NCBI RefSeq assembly: GCF_014650755.1
Contig: NZ_BMVO01000012.1
Location: 1 to 64,000, forward strand
Source: Streptomyces chryseus
GTDB taxonomy: Bacteria > Actinomycetota > Actinomycetes > Streptomycetales > Streptomycetaceae
Direction: 5' to 3'
Length of the DNA: 64,000 nt
Shown: positions 1 through 9,480 of the stretch, piece by piece
Position numbering within the stretch: the stretch's first letter is position 1
Layout: the number at the start of each line of letters is the position of its first letter
The notes under the pieces: model-generated
Told to the model about the DNA's origin: nothing
Database searches by the model: none
Seen by the model: only the letters and a program-made list of their open reading frames with translations
Made by a program: the position numbers and the translations under genes

Positions 1-86
1 TGAAGCGCCAGGGACGGCCCGAGAACCACCCCGCCGAACAACCAGTGGTACGCCCCCACCCACCCCCCCCAGAAGCAACCCGCCGT

Positions 87-1076
87 TCACCCGGCAAGTT
101 CGTCCCCGCTCCTCGCCAGTGTCAGCGCGTGGCGGATGTGCTCGATCATCGTGTCCGGGCGCAGGTAGACGTCCATCGCCGTGAACCGCAGAGACCGGCG
201 GATGAGTCGGCACAGGATGAGTTCGTTGTAGCGGCGTACGTCTCGATCGTGGGCCGCTCGGTCGCCGTGGTACGCGTAACCCTCGATCTCCACTGCCACG
301 CCCTCAGCCCGGAACAGGAAGTCGACCGATCGGCGTCTCCCACCCAGCGGCCTCACCTGCGCCTGAAGCTCAGGGTGCAACCCCGCGTCGTGCATGTGCA
401 GGCGGGCGACGGTCTCGGCGGGCGAACCGCTCCTGCGGTCCGCCAGCGCGAGCAACGCACGTCCTCTGCGCACGCCCCGCTGTGGGCCTGCCTCCAAGGC
501 GGCGGCCACCGCGCCGAGGTGCGTGAACGCGGGGCGGTTCGCCTGCGGGTCGGCCGCCGACGGGCGGATGGACACCGCGGACTCGACAGCGACCAGCGCC
601 TCCTCCCTGGGGCTCGACCGCAGCAGGTCCGCGAGCGTGCGAGTGACCTTCGTGACGCGGACGTCCGAGACGTACGTCGTGGATTCCTCGGGCAACAACG
701 ACCGGTGCACGCGCGCATGGGGCAGCGGCACGGCCGACTTCTCCGCAGGGGCCGTGAACTCCAGTCGGCCACCCGCCTGATCGTTCGCCGTCGTCCACGG
801 CAACTCGATCTCGTGCAGCCACGCGGCAGTCCGGTGGCTAGCGGCCCATCGTGGGTGCGCCAGCAGAATCGCCCGTAACCACACCATCCGGTCCACCACC
901 ACTGCCGGCTCCGTCCAGCATCCCCGACGCACCTGCGTCCACCCCTGCCCTCTCAGCGCGCGGCGAATGCGGGACGGTGACCACCCCAGCCGTACGGCTT
1001 GGCGTGTCAGCAGCACGCCGCCCTGGCGGTGCGCCAGCGCGGTCAGTGCGGCCATCTCCCCGGTTGTGCGTGTCAT
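87..1076 (-). CDS. DUF559 (PD-(D/E)XK-like) protein with AbiEi-like N-terminal HTH
   Basis: The N-terminal ~60 residues read as an AbiEi-type winged helix (GVLLTRQAVRLGWSPSRIRR), and the middle resembles the AbiEi/DUF559 linker with ASHRTAAWLH. The last ~100 residues carry the DUF559 pattern: SVDFLF, then VEIEGYAYHGD, then D..VRRYNEL and a late RFTAMDV, the layout of a Vsr-like nuclease core. Such proteins are common, often many per genome, in actinomycetes. The function is unknown; nuclease activity or a toxin-antitoxin antitoxin role are both only family-level guesses, and no partner toxin is visible beside it. An in-frame GTG at 1130 would add 18 residues; I prefer the ATG that starts MTRTTGEM because homologous N-termini begin about there, but no clear ribosome site decides it. 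Confidence 0.75.
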   Translation of the reverse strand: MTRTTGEMAALTALAHRQGGVLLTRQAVRLGWSPSRIRRALRGQGWTQVRRGCWTEPAVVVDRMVWLRAILLAHPRWAASHRTAAWLHEIELPWTTANDQAGGRLEFTAPAEKSAVPLPHARVHRSLLPEESTTYVSDVRVTKVTRTLADLLRSSPREEALVAVESAVSIRPSAADPQANRPAFTHLGAVAAALEAGPQRGVRRGRALLALADRRSGSPAETVARLHMHDAGLHPELQAQVRPLGGRRRSVDFLFRAEGVAVEIEGYAYHGDRAAHDRDVRRYNELILCRLIRRSLRFTAMDVYLRPDTMIEHIRHALTLARSGDELAG

Positions 1077-1200
1077 GTCGTCGAGCGTCCCAGGCACCTC
1101 CCAGGTCCGCGACCCCTGTGGATAAGTCACGCTGCGGCGCCAATTGGGTCCGTGGGCCCAGGCCAGGGCGCCCCGGTCGTTGTTACCGTGCGATCAGTAG

Positions 1201-1234
1201 TCGTACCCGTACTCGTACCCGTACCCGTACTCGT
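1201..1234. repeat. CGTACC/CGTACT hexamer repeat
   Basis: Six tandem copies of a hexamer CGTAC(C/T) lie upstream of the lipoprotein gene at 1269, in the divergent gap after the DUF559 gene. It may be a slippage-prone spacer in the promoter region; no function is evident. Confidence 0.7.
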
Positions 1235-1268
1235 TGGTCAGCGGTCATACGCACAGGAGCGGTGAGGC

Positions 1269-2117
1269 GTGAAGGCACGTTCGGTACGTTCAATCCCTTC
1301 GGCACGTCGAACGGCTGCCGCCGCCGCAGCAGCGGCAGTTCTGTGTCTCACCACCGCGTGCGGTGGTGAACCCGCCAGCAGTGACGGCAAGGGCAGCCGA
1401 GCGAATCCACGCACATCCACACCCGCCCCTGCCTCGACCACCTCCACCACCTCCACCTCCACCTCCCCCACCCCCACCCCCACCCCCACCAACAAGCCCG
1501 TCATCAGCACCGGAGTCACCTTGACCGAGGGCGAGTTGAAGAAGGTCGCCCTCACGAGCCGCGACGTACCCGACTTCTCCGTCACGCCGATGCCGCTGCC
1601 GATGCCCACACCGACGCAGGGCTCCCACGCAACAGGCACCGAGCGCGCCGAGCAGCCCGAGTGCCAGCCGCTCGCCGCCGTCATCAACGGTGCCCCCGAG
1701 CCGGCCCCCTCCGCCGCCGTACACCGCACGCTCATGAGCAAGAAGGAAGAGAACAGGGACGACCAGACGGTCGTCACCGAGATCCTCACCTCGTACCCCA
1801 AGGGCAGAGCCGCTCAAGTCCTCCAGGGCGTCAGCAAAGCAATCCGCGCATGCGCCGACGGCTTCAGGACCACAGGCGGCGGCGACGGTCCCTCCACCTA
1901 CACCGAGGTCAAGCCGCTGCCCGCGCCCAAGGCCGGGCAGGAGGCCCTGGCCTACCAAGTGACCGGGGCTTTCGATGGCCCCGACGTGCCGCTCGTCTTC
2001 CAGCTCGTACAGACCGGGTCGACGGTCGTCATCCTTTACGCCGCCAACTACATCGACGGGAAGACACCCGAGATCCCCGCCCTGATCGCCACGGCCCAGG
2101 CGGCCAAACTCCCTTGA
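1269..2117 (+). CDS. putative secreted lipoprotein
   Basis: The 282-residue product begins with a lipoprotein signal peptide: basic n-region, a run of eight alanines, then LTTAC with Cys31 as the lipidated residue followed by GGE. Residues ~45-75 are a Ser/Thr/Pro-rich linker typical of Streptomyces surface lipoproteins. The rest is a soluble domain that ends in IATAQAAKLP; I do not recognise a named family, although it resembles the sensor-like lipoproteins often annotated as hypothetical in streptomycetes. The GTG start at 1269 has GGAGCGGTGAGG just upstream. It ends only 37 bases before the HINT toxin gene and on the same strand, so cotranscription is possible but unproven. Confidence 0.8.
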   Translation: MKARSVRSIPSARRTAAAAAAAAVLCLTTACGGEPASSDGKGSRANPRTSTPAPASTTSTTSTSTSPTPTPTPTNKPVISTGVTLTEGELKKVALTSRDVPDFSVTPMPLPMPTPTQGSHATGTERAEQPECQPLAAVINGAPEPAPSAAVHRTLMSKKEENRDDQTVVTEILTSYPKGRAAQVLQGVSKAIRACADGFRTTGGGDGPSTYTEVKPLPAPKAGQEALAYQVTGAFDGPDVPLVFQLVQTGSTVVILYAANYIDGKTPEIPALIATAQAAKLP

Positions 2118-2154
2118 CGCCCGGTATTTGAGCCCGGGTTGGGCCCGTGGGCCC

Positions 2155-3891
<1,737 letters not shown>

Positions 3892-3894
3892 CGG

Positions 3895-4030
3895 TCGACG
3901 GGTCAACGGTCGACGGGTCGACGGGTCGACGGGTCGACGGGTCAACGGTCGACGGGTCGACGGGTCGACGGGTCGACGGGTCGACGGTCGACAGGTCAAC
4001 GGTCGACGGGGCAACAGGTCAACGGGCCGG
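3895..4030. repeat. GTCGACGGG tandem array between toxin and candidate immunity gene
   Basis: Roughly fifteen imperfect copies of a ~9-base unit GTCGACGGG (variants GTCAACG, GTCGACAGG) fill the whole gap between the toxin stop and the next ATG. The unit contains GTCGAC, itself palindromic, so the array could fold or bind a protein many times. Array length is probably unstable between strains. Confidence 0.9.
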
Positions 4031-4055
4031 CGGGTCGGACGAATGGGCGACGGGT

Positions 4056-4442
4056 ATGAGTGCGGAAGTGCGAGCAGCGACCGAATCAGCACGAGCATCA
4101 GGACCGGAGGTCGTACGTCAGGTGCGGCTGGCGGCCGACTACGACTGTCACCCGGTGTGGGTGCGCGGCAGCGACGGCATCAGCGACAACGTCGCACCCG
4201 GTGACCTGCCGGTGGATCAGGGCCTCGCGGAGGACCTGGAGCGCTGGGGGGACGCGTACGACGCGACACTGAACCGCGACGACCCCGTGACGTCCGGCTT
4301 CCCGACCCCGCAGGACGAGGCGGCGTTCGCCGAACGTGGCGCGACGCTCGCGCGCGAGCTGGCGCGGCAACTGGGGGCGGCCTGGCGGGTCACGTACTAC
4401 GACCCGAGGCTCTCGGAGGACGTGCCGTACGGGCCGGAGTAG
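4056..4442 (+). CDS. small acidic protein, candidate immunity protein
   Basis: The 128-residue product is acidic and has no signal peptide or membrane segment, so it should be cytoplasmic. It shows VRLAADYDCHPVWV near residue 25, then LPVDQGLAEDLERWGDAYD, and a C-terminal helix ELARQLGAAWRVTYYD. Similar small proteins occur as hypotheticals in Streptomyces. Its place immediately after a HINT polymorphic toxin, same strand, is where a cognate immunity protein normally lies; that is the only basis for the immunity call. I see no named immunity family. The ATG at 4056 has only a weak purine tract (GGGCGACGGG) upstream. Confidence 0.6.
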   Translation: MSAEVRAATESARASGPEVVRQVRLAADYDCHPVWVRGSDGISDNVAPGDLPVDQGLAEDLERWGDAYDATLNRDDPVTSGFPTPQDEAAFAERGATLARELARQLGAAWRVTYYDPRLSEDVPYGPE

Positions 4443-4532
4443 CAGGGGCGTGCGGGGAAGGCGTCCGCTCGGGTGAACGCCGTGACGGACTGCGGGCGCG
4501 CCCGGGAAGCGAGAGCGGCCCGGCGTCACCCG

Positions 4533-5048
4533 TCACGGCTCCCCGCCGTCCCCGTCGTCCCCGCGGACCTCACCCGCGTCCCCCACACGCGCCTGCCCAC
4601 GTGCCGCCACGCCCGCCTGCCCACGTGCCGCCACGCGTACCCCGACCCGCACGCCCCGCCGCACGCCCCACTTCTCCAGCGCCCCCGCCTCCGCCTCCAG
4701 CACGTGGCGTGCCCGGAGGCGGGGCAGGCCCAGGCGGCCCGGGGGCATCCTCCGTACCGCGACGACCCGGAAGTCACGGTCCAGGTACGCCACATCCAGC
4801 GCGAAGCGCATCCCGAACGTGTGCACGCTGCTCGCCGGGGTCAGCAGCATCGTGCCCGTGATTCCGTCCCGCCCCAGCAGCCCTCGTGTACGGGCTCGCC
4901 TGGACGCCGCGATCTCGACCGGTACGGCCAACGGCGCGCGGCCCCGAGCCGCCTCACCACCTCCGCCCACCCGACCAGCCGCGCCACCCTCACCACCCCG
5001 ACCGACCTCCACCGTCAACGTGCCGGTTTCGTCCACCCATCGCCCCAT
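4533..5048 (-). CDS. DUF192 family protein
   Basis: The 171-residue product carries the DUF192 core: RRARTRGLLGRDG, then MLLTPASSVHTFGMRFALDVAYLD, then RVVAVRRMPPGRLGLP and ARHVLEAEAG. DUF192 proteins are small beta-barrels of unknown role; in actinomycetes they often lie beside Tad/Flp pilus genes, as here next to an A24 prepilin peptidase and a pilin-like toxin. The C-terminal ~35 residues are an imperfect repeat (VAARGQAGVAARGQA) and may be recent. The ATG giving MGRWVDETGTL is chosen; the open frame continues upstream to 5612 but without matching sequence. It converges with the immunity candidate. Confidence 0.8.
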   Translation of the reverse strand: MGRWVDETGTLTVEVGRGGEGGAAGRVGGGGEAARGRAPLAVPVEIAASRRARTRGLLGRDGITGTMLLTPASSVHTFGMRFALDVAYLDRDFRVVAVRRMPPGRLGLPRLRARHVLEAEAGALEKWGVRRGVRVGVRVAARGQAGVAARGQARVGDAGEVRGDDGDGGEP

Positions 5049-5194
5049 CCCTCGACGGTAGCCCTGCCCCAGCCCCACCCCCATCGGTGTCCCCCACCCC
5101 ATCGGCGTTCCCACCCACCCCCCGGCCCCCTCGGTGGGCTCCCCCTGGGCCCTCCATAGGCCCACGGACCCATGCCCCCGCCCCCGCCCCCGCC

Positions 5195-5200
5195 TAGGCT
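5195..5200 (+). promoter_or_regulatory. -10 box TAGGCT of a leaderless prepilin peptidase gene
   Basis: TAGGCT ends seven bases before the GTG at 5208, the spacing expected when transcription starts on the start codon. It supports 5208 rather than the ATG at 5172, which lies upstream of the box. Confidence 0.55.
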
Positions 5201-5207
5201 CCCTCAC

Positions 5208-6014
5208 GTGTACGTCACGCTGATCGCGGCTGCCGCCCTCTGGGGCGCCGCCACCGGACTGCTCGTGCCCCGCGCCGCCTACCGGCTCGCCGTCGAGCCG
5301 GAGGAGGCGTGGCGTGCGGCGTGCCCGGCCGGGCATCCGTTCGCCGGGCCGGCGCGCGGCTGGCTCGGCACGGCGCGCTGCGCGCGGTGCGCGGCGGTGG
5401 TGGGGGTGACCGCGTCGGTACGTACTCCGGACGGCGCATCGCACCACCGGTCCGCCCCGGCGCCGTACGCGCCCACCGTGCGCCCGGCTGCCGTCACCGC
5501 CGTCGTGTGCGTGCTGCTCGCCGCCGCGACCGGGGTGCGGCCCGAGCTGGGGGTGTGGCTGCTGCTTGCGCCGTTCGGGGTGCTTCTGGCGGTCGTGGAC
5601 CGGCGCGTCCACCGGCTGCCCGACGTACTGACCCTGCCGCTCGCCGGCGCGACCGCCGCCCTGCTCGGCCTGGCCGAGCTGCTGCCCGGGGACGGCGGGT
5701 CGTGGCCGACCGCCCTGCTCGGCGGCGTCGCCCTCGGCGGCGGTTACTTCCTCCTCTTCCTCATCAACCCCAACGGCATGGGCTTCGGCGACGTGAAACT
5801 GGCCGTCGCCCTGGGGACCGCGCTGGGTTGGTACGGATGGCCGGTGTTCTTCGCCGGGGCTTTCGCAGGCTTCCTGTTCGGCGCGGCGTACGGCTTCGGG
5901 CTCGTCGTCCTGCGACGCGCCGGGCGCAGGACCGCGATCCCGTTCGGCCCCTTCATGATCGCGGGGACTCTGGCGGGGCTGGTGCTGGGCGCACTCGCCA
6001 CTTCAGCCGTCTGA
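5208..6014 (+). CDS. A24 family prepilin peptidase (TadV/PilD-like)
   Basis: This membrane aspartyl protease would cleave class III prepilin leaders at the inner face of the membrane. It has about seven hydrophobic segments. The two catalytic aspartates of the family are visible: VVDRRVHRLPDVLTLPL in the middle and MGFGDVKLAVALG later (the GxGD-like motif is FGD here). An N-terminal ~90-residue extension contains a CPAGHPF...RCARC pattern like the zinc-binding N-domain of PilD, although the two Cys pairs are not complete. The gene stands alone rather than in a full tad operon; the obvious local substrate is the prepilin-like toxin at 2155. The GTG start is set by the -10 box just upstream. 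Confidence 0.88.
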   Translation: MYVTLIAAAALWGAATGLLVPRAAYRLAVEPEEAWRAACPAGHPFAGPARGWLGTARCARCAAVVGVTASVRTPDGASHHRSAPAPYAPTVRPAAVTAVVCVLLAAATGVRPELGVWLLLAPFGVLLAVVDRRVHRLPDVLTLPLAGATAALLGLAELLPGDGGSWPTALLGGVALGGGYFLLFLINPNGMGFGDVKLAVALGTALGWYGWPVFFAGAFAGFLFGAAYGFGLVVLRRAGRRTAIPFGPFMIAGTLAGLVLGALATSAV

Positions 6015-6227
6015 GCGCGCGCGCCGACCACGCAATCGTGAGAAGTTGCCATGAGACGTGTGTAACGCGCGCAATGCAGGCAATGCTCGCAGTGAACGCA
6101 CGTACGTACACAGGCAAGCACGCACACCCGCATACACCTAAGCAGCCACGCAAGCACGCACGGGCAGGCGCCACAGCAAGCCGCCTGCCCGCGATCCACA
6201 GCCGCAGTCGCAGCCAGGAGTGCACGA

Positions 6228-7346
6228 ATGACGCAGCCGACCCGCCCCACCCCGGAACTGCTCGCCGAACTGCGCAAGCCCCGCCCGTATCCGGCGGTGT
6301 CGGTCACGCTGCCCACACACCGGCACTGGCCGGAGAGTCAGCAGGACCACATCCGCCTGCGCAACCTCCTCACCGAGGCCGAGAAGCGCCTCGGTGAGGA
6401 CCCCGAGGTGTCGAAGGCCACGGCGTCCGCCGTGTCGCAGCAACTCGCCGCCGCGGCGGACGCGCTCGACCCGGAGTACTTCGGTGACGGGCTCGTCGTC
6501 TACGCCTCGCCCGAGGAGCACCGGAGCTTCCTCGTGGGCGGGTCCGTGCCCGAGCGCATCGTCATCAACACGACGTACCTCACCCGCAACCTGGTCGCCC
6601 TGGCCGCGCGCGAGCGGGAGTACCTGGTCCTCGTGCTCAGTACGGGCGAGGTGCGGCTGTGGCGCGGACGCGGCGAGGAGGTGACCGAGGACGTCGACTC
6701 GGGCTACCCGGTCATCACCTCGGGCGCCGAGCGCGACGGAGCGCCCAGCCGTGACGGCGGCCAGTGGGCGAGCCAGGACTTCCGCAACATGCTCGCAAAG
6801 GCGGACCGGAAGCTCACCGCCGTGCTCCAGGGAAACCGGCTGCCGGTCGTCCTGGTCGGGCTGCCGCAGCAGGTCGCGGCGTACCGCGAGGTCAGCCACC
6901 ACGGTCAGGCGCTCGCCGCCGAGCTGGAGTCGGGCGGACTGCTGAACACCACGCCCGCGGAGATGTCCGCCCAGCTGGCGCCGGTCCGCCAGGCCCTCGC
7001 CGAGGCCGACACGGCCCGGGCGATGCGCGGCCTCGACGAGGCGCGCAGCGGCAAGCGGTACTCGGCGGGCGTGCAGGACGTGTGGCAGGCGGCGTGGGAG
7101 GGGCGCGTGGCGCTGCTCGTCGTCGAGGAGGGGCTGCGGGTGACCGCCCGGCCGGAGACGGTGGAGGGCGCCGAACGGGCGACGCTCACCCTCCAGGCGC
7201 CGGGGGAGGAGAGCTCGCCGGGTATGGAGGACGACATCATCGACTCGGTGGTGGAAACGGTGCTGTCGGCGGACGGCGAGGTCATCTTCGTACCGGACGA
7301 GTCCCTGGCGGACGCGCACGGCATCGCGGCGGCACTCCGCTACTGA
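6228..7346 (+). CDS. baeRF family 3 protein (eRF1/Pelota-like)
   Basis: The 372-residue product matches the bacterial archaeo-eukaryotic release factor (baeRF) family 3 in order: YPAVSVTLPTHR at the N-terminus, a central VLVLSTGEVRLWRGRG strand pair, WASQDFRNMLAKADRKL with VVLVGLPQQVAAYREVS, and a C-terminal RVALLVVEEG domain. Relatives are sometimes mislabelled as chemotaxis proteins. By family analogy it may act on stalled ribosomes or peptidyl-tRNA, but this group has no settled biochemistry. A ~210-base leader precedes the ATG, with AGGAG ten bases before it; a 17-bp hairpin terminates it. It seems monocistronic. Confidence 0.8.
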   Translation: MTQPTRPTPELLAELRKPRPYPAVSVTLPTHRHWPESQQDHIRLRNLLTEAEKRLGEDPEVSKATASAVSQQLAAAADALDPEYFGDGLVVYASPEEHRSFLVGGSVPERIVINTTYLTRNLVALAAREREYLVLVLSTGEVRLWRGRGEEVTEDVDSGYPVITSGAERDGAPSRDGGQWASQDFRNMLAKADRKLTAVLQGNRLPVVLVGLPQQVAAYREVSHHGQALAAELESGGLLNTTPAEMSAQLAPVRQALAEADTARAMRGLDEARSGKRYSAGVQDVWQAAWEGRVALLVVEEGLRVTARPETVEGAERATLTLQAPGEESSPGMEDDIIDSVVETVLSADGEVIFVPDESLADAHGIAAALRY

Positions 7347-7366
7347 CCCTTCGGCGGGCAGAGACA

Positions 7367-7404
7367 GCCGCGCGGGGCCGGGGAACACCCCGGCCCCGCG
7401 CGGC
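7367..7404 (+). terminator. 17-bp perfect hairpin after the baeRF gene
   Basis: A perfect 17-bp stem (7367-7383 with 7388-7404) closes a four-base AACA loop 20 bases after the stop codon. There is no long T tract, as usual for Streptomyces terminators. Confidence 0.85.
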
Positions 7405-7560
7405 TTCCCCTGCCCCCATCACCCCAGCCCTCACCCCACGGCGGCCTGACGACGTGCCGGGCCGGCCCACGGGGCCGACCACGACCCGGCTGCGCCGACA
7501 GCCGCTCCCGTACAGTCGATGCCCCTTGGCGACAGCCGGTACGGACCAGAGGAGTTGGCA

Positions 7561-7914
7561 GTGAGCAAGGACACCGGGCCTTACGTCTGCGGTCTCGACG
7601 CCGCGATGGACGTGGTCGGCGGCAAGTGGAAGGCCCTGATCCTCTGGGCGCTGCACGACGGGGGCACCCTCCGCTTCGGGCAGCTCAAGCGCCAGGTGCC
7701 CGGTGTCAGCGAGAAGATGCTGATTCAGCACCTGCGGGAGCTGGAGGCGGACGGCATCGTCCACCGCGAGGTGTACCGGGAGGTCCCGCCGCGCGTCGAG
7801 TACTCGCTCACCGAGATGGGGGAGGCACTCAACACCGCTCTCGGCCCGCTCGGCGCCTGGGCCCATCAGTACATGGATCAGATCCTGGCGGCCAAGCAGC
7901 GCGACGTCGCGTAA
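7561..7914 (+). CDS. HxlR family transcriptional regulator
   Basis: A 117-residue single-domain winged-helix regulator. It has the HxlR signature: GLDAAMDVVGGKWKALILWAL, LRFGQLKRQVPGVSEKMLIQHLREL as the recognition region, and VPPRVEYSLTEMG in the wing. It has one conserved-position Cys (VCGLD) near the N-terminus; in thiol-sensing HxlR proteins such a Cys senses electrophiles or oxidants, so redox sensing is possible. The GTG at 7561 follows GAGGAG by six bases and is preferred over an ATG at 7519 that lies only two bases after a TACAGT -10-like box. The gene precedes a small intergenic transcript candidate and faces the aldo/keto reductase gene, a plausible target. Confidence 0.9.
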   Translation: MSKDTGPYVCGLDAAMDVVGGKWKALILWALHDGGTLRFGQLKRQVPGVSEKMLIQHLRELEADGIVHREVYREVPPRVEYSLTEMGEALNTALGPLGAWAHQYMDQILAAKQRDVA

Positions 7915-7928
7915 GCGGAGCGTCAAGT

Positions 7929-7966
7929 CCGGTCCCCTCGCCGGGTTAGCTCTTCGGGGGGACCGG
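7929..7966 (+). terminator. hairpin after the HxlR gene
   Basis: CCGGTCCCC (7929-7937) pairs with GGGGACCGG (7958-7966) over a 20-base loop that has a second small CCG/CGG stem. Confidence 0.6.
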
Positions 7967-7974
7967 GGGCGGTC

Positions 7975-8150
7975 CGCAGAAGCGTATTTTCCCTAGTGCC
8001 GACTGGGCTCAGGGGGTGCATGCAGGACCCTTGGAAAAATCACGGACGACTTTCGGAGCGGCGTGGGCGCCAGCACCCTTTACGAAGGGTTATGGTGGAA
8101 ACCCCCCCTCGGGCCGGTCCGTATCCCCCCCACGGACCGGCCCGTTTTTT
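7975..8150 (+). ncRNA. candidate small RNA ending in a C-loop terminator
   Basis: Between the HxlR terminator and the convergent aldo/keto reductase there is ~175 bases with no convincing ORF but with strong structure. A stem-loop at about 8072-8097 (CCA..ACCCTT, TACG loop, AAGGGT..TGG) is followed by a 13-bp perfect stem (8110-8122 with 8132-8144), a loop of seven cytosines, and six Ts. A terminator with a real T tract is rare in this window and this one is ~235 bases from the HxlR stop, so it probably ends its own transcript. The C-run loop recalls the actinobacterial 6C RNA family, whose hairpins have six or more loop cytosines, but I cannot confirm that assignment. The 5' end is a guess. 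Confidence 0.45.
8110..8150 (+). terminator. strong intrinsic terminator with C7 loop and T6 tail
   Basis: Thirteen base pairs, loop ATCCCCCCC, followed by TTTTTT at 8145-8150. It is the most canonical intrinsic terminator in the window. Confidence 0.9.
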
Positions 8151-8160
8151 GTGCCGTCAC

Positions 8161-8273
8161 ACCCGAGCCAGGCCCCCGAGCCCGGCCCTCAAGCCAGGCC
8201 GAGCCCGGCCCCCGAGCCAACCCCGGCCCTTGTGCAGGCCTCAAGCCAGGCCCCGAGCCAGGCCCCCGACCCC
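8161..8273. repeat. degenerate CCAGGCCCCGAG repeats
   Basis: Imperfect tandem copies of a ~12-base unit (variants of GCCAGGCCCCGA and GCCCGGCCCTCAA) fill the gap up to the aldo/keto reductase stop codon. No gene is seen. Confidence 0.7.
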
Positions 8274-9311
8274 TCAGCCCCGCCCGGCCCAGATGTTCGT
8301 TCCGGCCGTGTCGATCGCGAAGGTGTCGATCTCCTTCAGCTCCTCGTCGGACAGCGCGGGCCCGCCCAGCGCCGCCACGTTCTCCTCCAGCTGCTTCACG
8401 CTCGACGCGCCGATCAGCGCCGACGTCATCCGCGGGTCGCGCAGCACCCAGGACAGCGCCAGCTGGGCCAGCGACTGGCCGCGCCGCCGCGCGATGTCGT
8501 TCAGGCCGTTGAGGCGGCGTACGACCTCGTCGGACAGCAGGCCGGGGTCGAGCGACTTGCCCTGCGTGGCACGCGAGCCCTCCGGGATGCCGTTCAGGTA
8601 CTTGCCGGTGAGCAGGCCCTGGGCCAGCGGCACGAAGGAGATGCACCCCATGCCGGCCTCCTCCAGCGTGTCCAGCAGGCCGTCGTCCTCCGTCCAGCGG
8701 TTGATCATCGAGTACGACGGCTGATGGATCAGCGCCGGTACGCCCATGTCCCGCAGCAGCCCGGCTGCCTGGGCCGTCTGCTCGGCGCTGTACGACGAGA
8801 CGCCGGCGTACAGCGCCTTGCCCTGGCGCACCGCGGTGGCCAGCGCTCCCATCGTCTCCTCGAGCGGGGTCTCCGGGTCGAAGCGGTGCGAGTAGAAGAT
8901 GTCGACGTACTCCACGCCCATCCGGGCGAGCGAGGCGTCGAGCGAGGACAGCAGGTACTTGCGGGACCCCCACTCGCCGTACGGGCCGGGGTGCATCAGG
9001 TAGCCGGCCTTCGTGGAGATGATCAGCTCGTCGCGGTACGGCGCGAAGTCCTGCGCGAAGATCTTTCCGAAGTTCAGCTCGGCGGAGCCGGCCGGCGGGC
9101 CGTAGTTGTTGGCCAGGTCGAAGTGCGTCACGCCGAGGTCGAACGCGCGGCGCAGGATCGCGCGCTGGGTGTCCAGCGGGCGGTCGTCGCCGAAGTTGTG
9201 CCAGAGGCCGAGCGAGACGGCGGGCAGCTTGAGCCCGCTGCGGCCGGTGCGCCGGTACTCCATGGAGTCGTAACGGTCACCGGCGGCGAGGTACGAAGGG
9301 GAATCAGTCAC
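8274..9311 (-). CDS. aldo/keto reductase (YghZ / glyceraldehyde-3-phosphate reductase type)
   Basis: An NADPH-dependent (alpha/beta)8 reductase of the AKR14-like group. Visible features: YRRTGRSGLKLPAVSLGLWHNFG at the start, GVTHFDLANNYGPPAGSAE with the catalytic Asp and Tyr, LIISTKAGY with the catalytic Lys, DIFYSHRFDPETP with the His, and SALIGASSVKQLEEN for the cofactor phosphate. Length (345) fits. Relatives reduce L-glyceraldehyde 3-phosphate and methylglyoxal, so carbonyl detoxification is the likely role. The GTG start is chosen because GGAGAGG lies just upstream; the frame extends to 9467 without homology. It is divergent from the prenyltransferase gene. Confidence 0.92.
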   Translation of the reverse strand: MTDSPSYLAAGDRYDSMEYRRTGRSGLKLPAVSLGLWHNFGDDRPLDTQRAILRRAFDLGVTHFDLANNYGPPAGSAELNFGKIFAQDFAPYRDELIISTKAGYLMHPGPYGEWGSRKYLLSSLDASLARMGVEYVDIFYSHRFDPETPLEETMGALATAVRQGKALYAGVSSYSAEQTAQAAGLLRDMGVPALIHQPSYSMINRWTEDDGLLDTLEEAGMGCISFVPLAQGLLTGKYLNGIPEGSRATQGKSLDPGLLSDEVVRRLNGLNDIARRRGQSLAQLALSWVLRDPRMTSALIGASSVKQLEENVAALGGPALSDEELKEIDTFAIDTAGTNIWAGRG

Positions 9312-9480
9312 ATTCCTCTCCTTATCACGGACTTGTGACCGACCGGGTTGGGCCGCCGAGACGCCCGCGCAGTAGTGTGGCCGCTTCGGGACCGCACGTG
9401 TCCGGCTGGGGGAGCCGCGCGTGCCGCGTATTGGTCCCAGGGACGTACCGAACCCGCACGACGCCACGAGGTGAGACCCA

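Noticed and set aside
838..2131. Several overlapping long ORFs on both strands around the DUF559 and lipoprotein genes
   Set aside because: They are Arg/Pro/Ala-rich shadows in other frames with no family motif, as expected at this GC content.
5049..5612. Upstream extension of the DUF192 frame to a 359-residue protein
   Set aside because: The added residues are low-complexity Gly/Arg sequence, and it would overlap the prepilin peptidase gene and its promoter; the family begins near 5048.
7975..8150. 6S-like RNA (scr3559 type) by its position next to an oxidoreductase gene
   Set aside because: From memory that S. coelicolor RNA lies at a different locus (SCO3558-SCO3559), while this window follows the SCO50xx order; the open-bubble 6S fold is also not clear.
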